Positions 57,420 to 64,000 of a stretch of 64,000 nucleotides of DNA are shown here, piece after piece (position 1 is the first letter of the stretch; the number at the start of each line of letters is the position of its first letter). The notes under the pieces were generated by a model, which was not told the DNA's origin, ran no database searches, and saw nothing but the letters and a program-made list of their open reading frames with translations. Source of the DNA: Lantana camara. Lineage: Eukaryota > Streptophyta > Magnoliopsida > Lamiales > Verbenaceae. A program made the position numbers and the translations under genes. The stretch is from positions 3,669,001-3,733,000 of the forward strand of contig CM074865.1 of NCBI GenBank assembly GCA_037501455.1, given 5' to 3'.

Positions 57420-58480
57420 AGATAGAGCTTTGGATTTACTTTGTTAAGACCCATCGAATTATTTAATGAGGTCCAATTAAGCACGACTTGGGGAGGAAGA
57501 AATTGAATTCCATTGAAGCACGACTTGGACAGTAGCTTGGAGGATAAAGGACGCCACTTTGGGAGCAGCAACGCGGGGTCGTTTGGGAGCAGTGGCAACG
57601 AATTCTTCTTCCTTTATTTTCTACTCTTTGATGCTTTTGAATTATTTTATGTTTTTGGACATGATTTTCACGAGTAGCTAATTTCGTAGTACTTAACTAG
57701 GAATTTATGATTTAGTTTTGATATCGTGAGACCTAATTTGTTTTTATAATTCGATTTAATTTCAAGTATTTGTTAACTCTCTGTGTGTCGTGTTATTGCG
57801 ATTTATTTTCTTAGTTGATTAGATCCTAATTTTCTAACTAAGTTTATTGCATGTCACCATTCTTGATTGCATGAATTATACGTAGTGCTTGATAGAGAAC
57901 CAGTGGTGCATTAACGATAGGAGATCGTAAAGTCGAATCGGATTCGTTAAAGGAGTTAATAATCGGATTTAAATCTAACGCGGATGTGATTAGGTTAATT
58001 CGGATTAGTGTTTTCTTGATTCTTAATGTTGTCGATTCATTAAATCCTGCCGAGTGTCTCTAGGGGTTGTGAATTGATTAGGGACTAATTATCGAGTGTC
58101 TCTAGATTATTCTATTATTTAAGAGAAAACGAGCGGAGTCGAGTGTCTTTATCTGCTATAACTAATCTACTTGATTAACTCGAATTTATTCTTGCGTCCA
58201 CGAGATGTCTTAATTGAATTGCGATTCCTAGCTAGGTATTGTTTTCCCATTGATTTATCAAAACCAACTCTCAAGTGATCTATTGTTTTCTTTTACTTTA
58301 TTTTAATTGTTTAGTTAGTTTAATTAAAATCTTAAAACCCCCGACTCTACTTGATTAATTCTCTTAAATTTTCTTGTGATTAAGCTGAATTATTTTCACC
58401 TAATCTCTGTGGATTCGACCCTGTTTACACTATACTCTGTTTAGTTGTAGATCAGACTTATATTTTATTTTTAACGGAGT
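57420..58480 (+). repeat. Diverged Athila-like LTR (probably solo), plus orientation
   Basis: Shares layout and short motifs with the Athila LTR at 3725-2352: GATATCGTGAGACCTAATTT against GATGTCGTGAGACAATTTC, a run of AAAACCCCC, and CTGTGGATTCGACCCTGTTT against CGTGGATCGATACCCATTG near the 3' end. No primer-binding site or gag follows, so it is likely a solo or truncated LTR. The 5' part may extend before the MITE at 56767. Exact ends not resolved. Confidence 0.5.
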
Positions 58481-58553
58481 CGGGTAACAAAAAAGTCCCA
58501 AACGAGATGCGTTCTAAGAAGACGGGGGCTTTTACCTTACATGCTAATGCTAG

Positions 58554-58617
58554 ATCACCGCCTTCCTCCATTGATTGGAGGAAGAATGGAGTTGTTACAC
58601 CTGTGCGCAATCAATGA
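58554..58617 (+). pseudogene. Papain-type cysteine protease fragment, copy 1
   Basis: Encodes PPSSIDWRKNGVVTPVRNQ and then TGA. DWRKxGxVTPVxNQ is the hallmark at the mature N-terminus of papain-like proteases, normally followed by the catalytic GQCGSCW, which is missing. A second ATG-led open stretch (58636, MAIALRLQEICL) ending in CAG/GTCGTT follows. Confidence 0.8.
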
Positions 58618-58808
58618 TATATTTTGCCCTAGAGAATGGCGATAGCATTGAGACTCCAAGAGATTTGTCTCCTCCTCTTCAGCTCAGGTCGTTATTACCT
58701 AGTATATTATTATAGGCCTGCCCCACTGCCCTTGCCTTTTCCTTTTCCTTGGCGCGTTTGGGTAAGCAAAAAAGTCCCAAACAAGGTGCGTTGTAAGAAG
58801 ACGAGGGC

Positions 58809-61800
58809 TGTAACGCCCCGCTCATCCGATAAATAAGGTACGTCACCTTTCAACCTTTTTATATGTTTAATTATGTGATTGTTGCGTTGTGTGGGCCACT
58901 TTTGAACTCTTTTAGAGTTAGGGCCCTTTTTGTAATTTTCTTCTTTTAGGGGGGGTTTTCCGGTCACTTCTCGTTTGGTAGAGATTTTGACTTCTTTGAC
59001 CCCTCCTTTGCGTCCGGGGCATCGAGACGAGTCCGTAGACTCTAAGTTTGCCCCATTCTGACTTCGTTAGCCCGTCCTTCCGATTGCTTTTGCGTACGAA
59101 GACCCGAGATATATACTCGGATCTCCTCGTTTTGCGTGCCAAAATCAGATCTGCTCCAGCCATCGTCTTCCTCCAGCGACAGGCACTATTCACACACAGT
59201 GGAGGTGTGTTTACACACACATGCTCGTTCTCCCTCGTTTCTCGACGGAATTCGACGATCCAAGAGTCCACGTTCATCAGCTCGACGAGCCCGTCACAAC
59301 CGTACCAGTTTCGTGGCCTGAAAGTGACCAGCGGCGGAGCAGCGGTGGTCCGACGGTGGCGGGTTACGCCACCTCCACGGCGGCGGCGTTCCGGCGACCC
59401 TCGCCGGCCAACAACCACCCAACCCCACGTTTTTGGACCTTCCCGTTCCATTTCCGGCCTTCGTTTTACCCGAATCGCGGCGTAGGTGGTGGTTCCGGCG
59501 GTGACGCAGCGGCACAGCTTGGGGGCGGCGGTTCGGCCATTTTCCGGCCGATTTCGGTGGTGCTCCCTTCACAAAAGTTGCTCATGTTGACGAGTCCGAG
59601 CTATTCGTGGTGGTGGCGGTCAGAGAACCGGCCGGCGACGGCGGACCGGTGGCGGACCGGGCCTGGACCGGCGGGTCTGAACCGGTTACTGTTCCGGCGA
59701 TTTTTCCGACGATTTGACTTGGGGCTTTCGTAGGGCTTGTTACAAGCTTTCCAACGGTATGCTCGGATTTCATTTTGGTTTTACGGTTTACGTTTAATTT
59801 CAGTTTTCGTACTAGGATTTAAGTTCGGTTTTTCGTCAACGAAGTCCGGCGTGTTTGGCATTTTCTGAAATTGATTGAGGGTTTTTGTTGAGCAGGCCGA
59901 GACGTACGTTCCTGTCCTTCCGGGGTTTTTTCCGACCACCGGAGACGGTATTCCGGTGGCGGCCGGTGACTGTTCCGGCGGCTCCGGTAGCGGCATTTCG
60001 GTGACTTCCGGACATTGTGTTCCTTTCGTCGTGGTGAGTCTATCACCGCTTTCCGTTCGTCAATCGGATGCCCGGTTGATTTATTGTGATTTATTTTGTG
60101 TATTTCTATTTAATTGAAATTAATTGTTTTAATTGCAATAAATTGTCAATTGCTTGATTTGTCGATCAATATGAATTCCAATGTGTACGAAAGCATGTAT
60201 TAAATGATCTATGATATATGAAAACTCGAATTCTTAACTCATTGATTTTATGGGCCTCGTTTCATGTTGATTACTTGTCTTAATTGATTTAATTGAGAAT
60301 TGTTTGAATATATATGAGTGGGCATAATTATTCCAAATGCTTAATTAATTTGAAATACGAACTTAACGTTCATGAATCATACATGTAGCTTTAATTATAT
60401 GTTTAATTGTTATTTGGAAACTTGAATGTACACCCGAACATTACATGACTTTTGTAATTTATTATATATTGGATTATTGCATAACTTATTGATACCATTT
60501 CATGAACATTGCCGTGCGTCTTATTTGGTTCATATTGAGTCTCCTCTCACTGGTACGCATTATTCCCTTTATTGTACAGTTCTTCTCCAGGGTGGAGACT
60601 TCTGGATCGAATAGGCAACCGTAGTGCTCTTGTCGTTGTTCTTGTCTCGTGGTATTCCAGGTGAGGTTTAATTTCTAGATACATAGAACCATTACAACCC
60701 TTACGTGAACTTTCGGCCAAAAGGTATCTATATATCTATAGTTTTCTAAACTCTATTGATTTTCCACTGATCTATTGAATTGTACTGTATTGATTGATTG
60801 ATTGATTGGGCGAGTATTGTACTGCACTGTGGGCCCGAGGGTAGTGACTCGAGCCAACCGGGAAAGCATGGGCTGACGGGTAACTCGGGAGCTATCCTCA
60901 CCAAATTGGGATGACCCCTGAACCCCCTAGGAGATTAGGGCGGGGAAGGAGTTCTGGGCTTAGGGAATCATGCACCCTCTGCCCAGATTGATTGGATGGC
61001 GGGGCCTTGCAATCCCCCATCACCCGGAGGAAGAAGGTTGGATTGAAACTGCTAATTGTGCACTGTAAATAGATTGTTTGATCACCTAATCACTTAATAA
61101 TTGAATTATTGTACACTGTCGGAGTAAGGTTGGAGATTGCCCTCACTCGCCGGGCCATTGGTTGATTGATTAAAATTGATTGAAGTGTCTAATCTGATAG
61201 TTGTAATCTCGGGCGAGTTCTAAGTATTATTGAACCTGTTTTGTTCTGTTATAAAACCTTACCCGAGGTTATGACTTGCATGTTATCTGCGCTTATATAT
61301 TATTATGCCCCTCGCTCAGTCTTGTGGAGACTGGCACCTCACTTTTCAGTTTTGCAGGTGGTGTGCTAGGCGGGAGTCAGAGTTGTGTCTTGTCCTTCCT
61401 TTCGAGTCTTGTTCCAGTCTCATCACTTACACTCACTGTATATTGTATTTTAATTACTGTATTGAACTTGCTATTGGATTAGTATGCTACTTACTGAATT
61501 AAATTGAACTCGGGACAGGTTCTAGGGCTTTAGTTGAACCCGTTTTATGTTATTGTATTGAATTGATTCGGGACAGGTTAGGACAGGTTCATTGAATTAG
61601 TAGAACCCGTATTTACTTTCCTTGAACTTGCATTCATTTTATTGATATTGAATAGATAATTGCTTTACTTCCGCATTGTGGTCACTGTTGATCGTTTCAG
61701 GGTTAGATTCCGCCTAGCTAGGACTGTCTTTTTCATTGTCTTCCGTTCGCTGTGAGTTTAGTTCATGTATGGATCATTCCATTTCATATGTGGACTGAAC

Positions 61801-61842
61801 TCATAGTGCGGGGGATGTGGTGCTCTCGTCGCGGGTGCTACA
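58809..61842. mobile_element. Solo LTR (gypsy-like), 3034 bp
   Basis: Begins TGTAACGCCCCGC and ends GCGGGTGCTACA. A perfect 5-bp target duplication AGGGC lies at 58804-58808 and 61843-61847. No second LTR, primer-binding site or gag-pol lies inside, so the whole interval is a single long LTR, as in the Tekay/Del group (an assignment by style only). ORFs within it (for example 59048-59733) are GC-rich repeat sequence and not annotated as genes. Confidence 0.8.
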
Positions 61843-61854
61843 AGGGCTTGCCCT

Positions 61855-61934
61855 TACATGCTCATGCTGGATCATCGCCTTCCTCCATTGATTGGAGGAA
61901 GAATGGTGTTGTTACACCTGTGTACAATCAATGA
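61855..61934 (+). pseudogene. Papain-type cysteine protease fragment, copy 2
   Basis: Encodes AHAGSSPSSIDWRKNGVVTP and VYNQ, then TGA at the same place as copy 1. The flank left of the solo LTR (58764-58808) and this segment together match 58480-58620, showing that the LTR landed in the second of two tandem copies. It is followed by ATGGCGATGGCGCTGAAAAT and so on up to CAG/GTTGGT at about 62005, a possible exon as in copy 1. Confidence 0.8.
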
Positions 61935-62009
61935 TATATTTTGCCCTAGAGAATGGCGATGGCGCTGAAAATCCAAGAGATCCGCCTCCTCCCCTTCAAC
62001 TCAGGTTGG

Positions 62010-62669
62010 TATTCGAGTATTTAAAGCTTAATAAGAATACTTGGTAGAAAAAATTTTCTTATTTCTTGATCATCACTGTACTTGCTGTTATTTAATAGAG
62101 AATCGATGGGTAAGCTACTTAATAGTTACTAAAACTTTAGCATGCGTTTTTACTGCGGTTATCTTGTGACTTTGTTTCATTTCCCTCACACATATGCATA
62201 CATTGTAGCACATGTGGAGGCATATCCATCTTTGAACGACTTGTGAATCATTCTGACTATTCAGAACATGATATGTCATATCCAGAAACGTGTACCAAAA
62301 TTTCAGTTGGTGTCCTCATGTTATCTTACTAAAGACAACAGGAGGAGGTCCCCTGTACATGCATGTATATCAAGACAATTTCAATAATATGACTTTGTAT
62401 CCTGCATACAAATTGCATTTGACTCAGTGGAAAACTATAATGTGATAGGATGGAAAACTACAATTTTGGAAATACTTGTTCCGAACAGACTTTTATTCTC
62501 CAAGATACTCCTCATGCAGGGTCTACCAGTCCTGAAAGGTTGAGAAGTTCTTGAACATGATACCTAATAATTTAATTCAGATAAGATAAATAAGATATAA
62601 AGTGTGGTTTTTTATAAATATATTTTTATTTGAGGGAAAAACAAATTATCATGCATTATGAACCTTTTT
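62010..62669. other. Intergenic, AT-rich
   Basis: At 62570-62660 it matches the downstream flank of the kinase fragment at 52796-52860 (AGATAAGATA...GATATAAAG). No gene. Confidence 0.5.
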
Positions 62670-62955
62670 TTAATTTTTTTATCTGAATTTCCAAATATTT
62701 CAAATTGTGATCTATACTTTATAAAAAAATTTAGATTGTCATTTGTACTTTCTAAAAAATTTCAAATAGTCATTTTATTCATTTAGGTGTTAATGCATGA
62801 CTCATTTTTTGTAGAAAATTATTAATTTTTCGTCGGAAATGAGAGACGTGTTAACACCTAAATGGCCGAGATAACAATTTGAAAAATTTTACTAAATATA
62901 GATGACCACCTTAAATATTTGAAAGTTCGGATAAAAAGTTTTAAAAAAAAATATT
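62670..62955. repeat. Fold-back MITE, about 285 bp
   Basis: Imperfect complementary arms (left with TTTAGGTGTTAATGCATGAC, right with GTGTTAACACCTAAATGG) around a centre near 62815. It splits a host sequence that is continuous at 52796-52910. Confidence 0.7.
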
Positions 62956-63039
62956 ATAGTACGGGAGTAGTTGTTTTTTCCTCTATTTCTTTAAACCATC
63001 ATGAAATACAAATATATTTTCTTCAAAACCATTTCACTC

Positions 63040-64000
63040 TCTGCGATCTTAATTATTACTGATATCAATCCATTATAAATAAAGTTCTAATCAGTTCTAG
63101 TTTGGCAACAACTTCGCTTATGTTAATTCTGTTTGATGGCGAAAAAGCTAGACATTCAATTGTCGCGCGCACACAGACGACAAACGTTGCTCTTTAGTTG
63201 AGATATTGTTTTCCTCTCTTAAAAAGTAATAACAAGCTCACATAGTTGTTGAGGCTCATGTCCTCTCCAAACATTTCATCCGCCGGATATACAATAGGTT
63301 ACTATAGCTAGATTTCAAGTCGCAATGGGCAATAGGAAACTTGTAGTTCGTATGAAAATATTCCAAGGTCTACGCGACATCTATCATAACGTCTGATCTT
63401 TGTAACAAATCCTGGAAAAATTATGTGAATATAACCACTTTTCTAGGCTCCCATCCCATTAGGCATGCACTGCAAAATCAAAGCCTTGAAATCTGGATTA
63501 CAAGTATCTTGATCAAATTCAAATGCCTTATTGCTCCTAGTAATCGTGTTTCTCTCTCAAGTTTTGGCTCACGTTTTTTGGCTGTAGATTGAAATCTTCT
63601 ATTGCTAACATTAGCCTGTCAGACATTGTCCTAGCTCTCACCTCCAAGAATGTTGCTCTCGTTGAATACGTTTGTCGCTTGTTGGAGTTCAATGTAACAA
63701 CCAAAATGGCTACCGCTACACAAATAGGTGGTATATAATGTACTTCACAATATTCTTTGAAGGTGTTGTCTTACTAATGTTTTCTCCATAAGGCGGAACC
63801 TTAAGACGGGTAGATCCACAAAAGCTGTAGTGGTTTAGAAATTATTAAACAATAAATTTTAAAAAATACCCTAGGTAGGAACCGGCCGCTCTTCAATTTT
63901 GTTGTAAAAAATATTGAATATTCGAGGTTAGTAGAACTGGAGACATCCCTGTGAACCGATTCCAAGATAAGTCTAATTGTCTTAAAAAGATTTCCAATTT
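63040..64000 (-). pseudogene. Third LRR receptor-kinase copy, decayed, running off the window
   Basis: On the minus strand it retains the C-terminal kinase end (63040-63190), the FGEDMSL region (about 63260), the HCDLK-like stretch (about 63320), the N-lobe (63400-63680), a transmembrane/juxtamembrane remnant and the last LRRs (from about 63860). Compared with the intact gene it has many indels, and the activation segment between about 63300 and 63320 is deleted. Nearest relative in the window is the kinase at 40435-43076. Confidence 0.85.

Noticed and set aside
59048..60117. Cluster of GC-rich ORFs on both strands (for example 59221-59733)
   Set aside because: They lie inside the solo LTR, are low-complexity Arg/Pro/Gly-rich, and overlap in several frames. 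GC-rich LTR sequence explains them.

Overview
This is a plant nuclear genome window (eudicot; the receptor-kinase and repeat styles suggest an asterid such as the Lamiales, which is a weak inference). The evidence is spliced genes with GT-AG introns, Ty3/gypsy, CACTA, Mutator-like and hAT elements, a tandem LRR receptor-kinase cluster, and AT-rich intergenic DNA.

Layout. Positions 1-28066 are a nest of transposons. A Tat-lineage gypsy element lies on the minus strand: gag and pol at 10773-4997, an antisense extra ORF at 3726-4343, and its 5' LTR starting at 10851. An Athila-type element (LTR 2352-3725, gag-protease running off the window start) has inserted into the antisense ORF. A complete 15,970-bp CACTA element (11857-27826; 16-bp terminal inverted repeats, 3-bp target duplication ATC) has inserted into the GATC-rich repeat array of the Tat LTR. 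The CACTA element carries an apparently intact TNP2-type transposase (4 exons) and a second spliced ORF of the plant Ptta/En-Spm type. Its long 5' part holds repeated exon-like cassettes.

From 28067 the window returns to host DNA. It holds a 607-bp hAT element, a truncated LRR receptor-kinase pseudogene on the plus strand (30528), an unidentified degraded gene fragment (about 31040-31702), and a 13-exon PQBP1-like WW-domain gene (34214-38660). In this sequence the PQBP1-like gene has a frameshift and an in-frame stop before its conserved C-terminus. A Mutator-like element follows (39110-40095).

Positions 40435-52361 (minus) form an LRR receptor kinase of the non-RD LRR-XII type. Six exons join in phase to 1148 residues, separated by long introns full of fold-back and duplicated repeats, including a duplicated LRR exon with a broken donor. 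Upstream are a fragment of a second kinase gene (52915-53060) and an internally duplicated DEAH-box helicase pseudogene (53196-55035). Then come a hAT MITE (56767-57415), a diverged Athila-like LTR (about 57420-58480), two copies of a papain-type protease fragment separated by a 3034-bp solo LTR (58809-61842), a fold-back element, and a third decayed receptor kinase that runs off the window end.

No RNA genes, CRISPR arrays or prokaryotic operons were seen. Only the two CACTA genes and the 1148-codon receptor kinase look able to encode full-length proteins.
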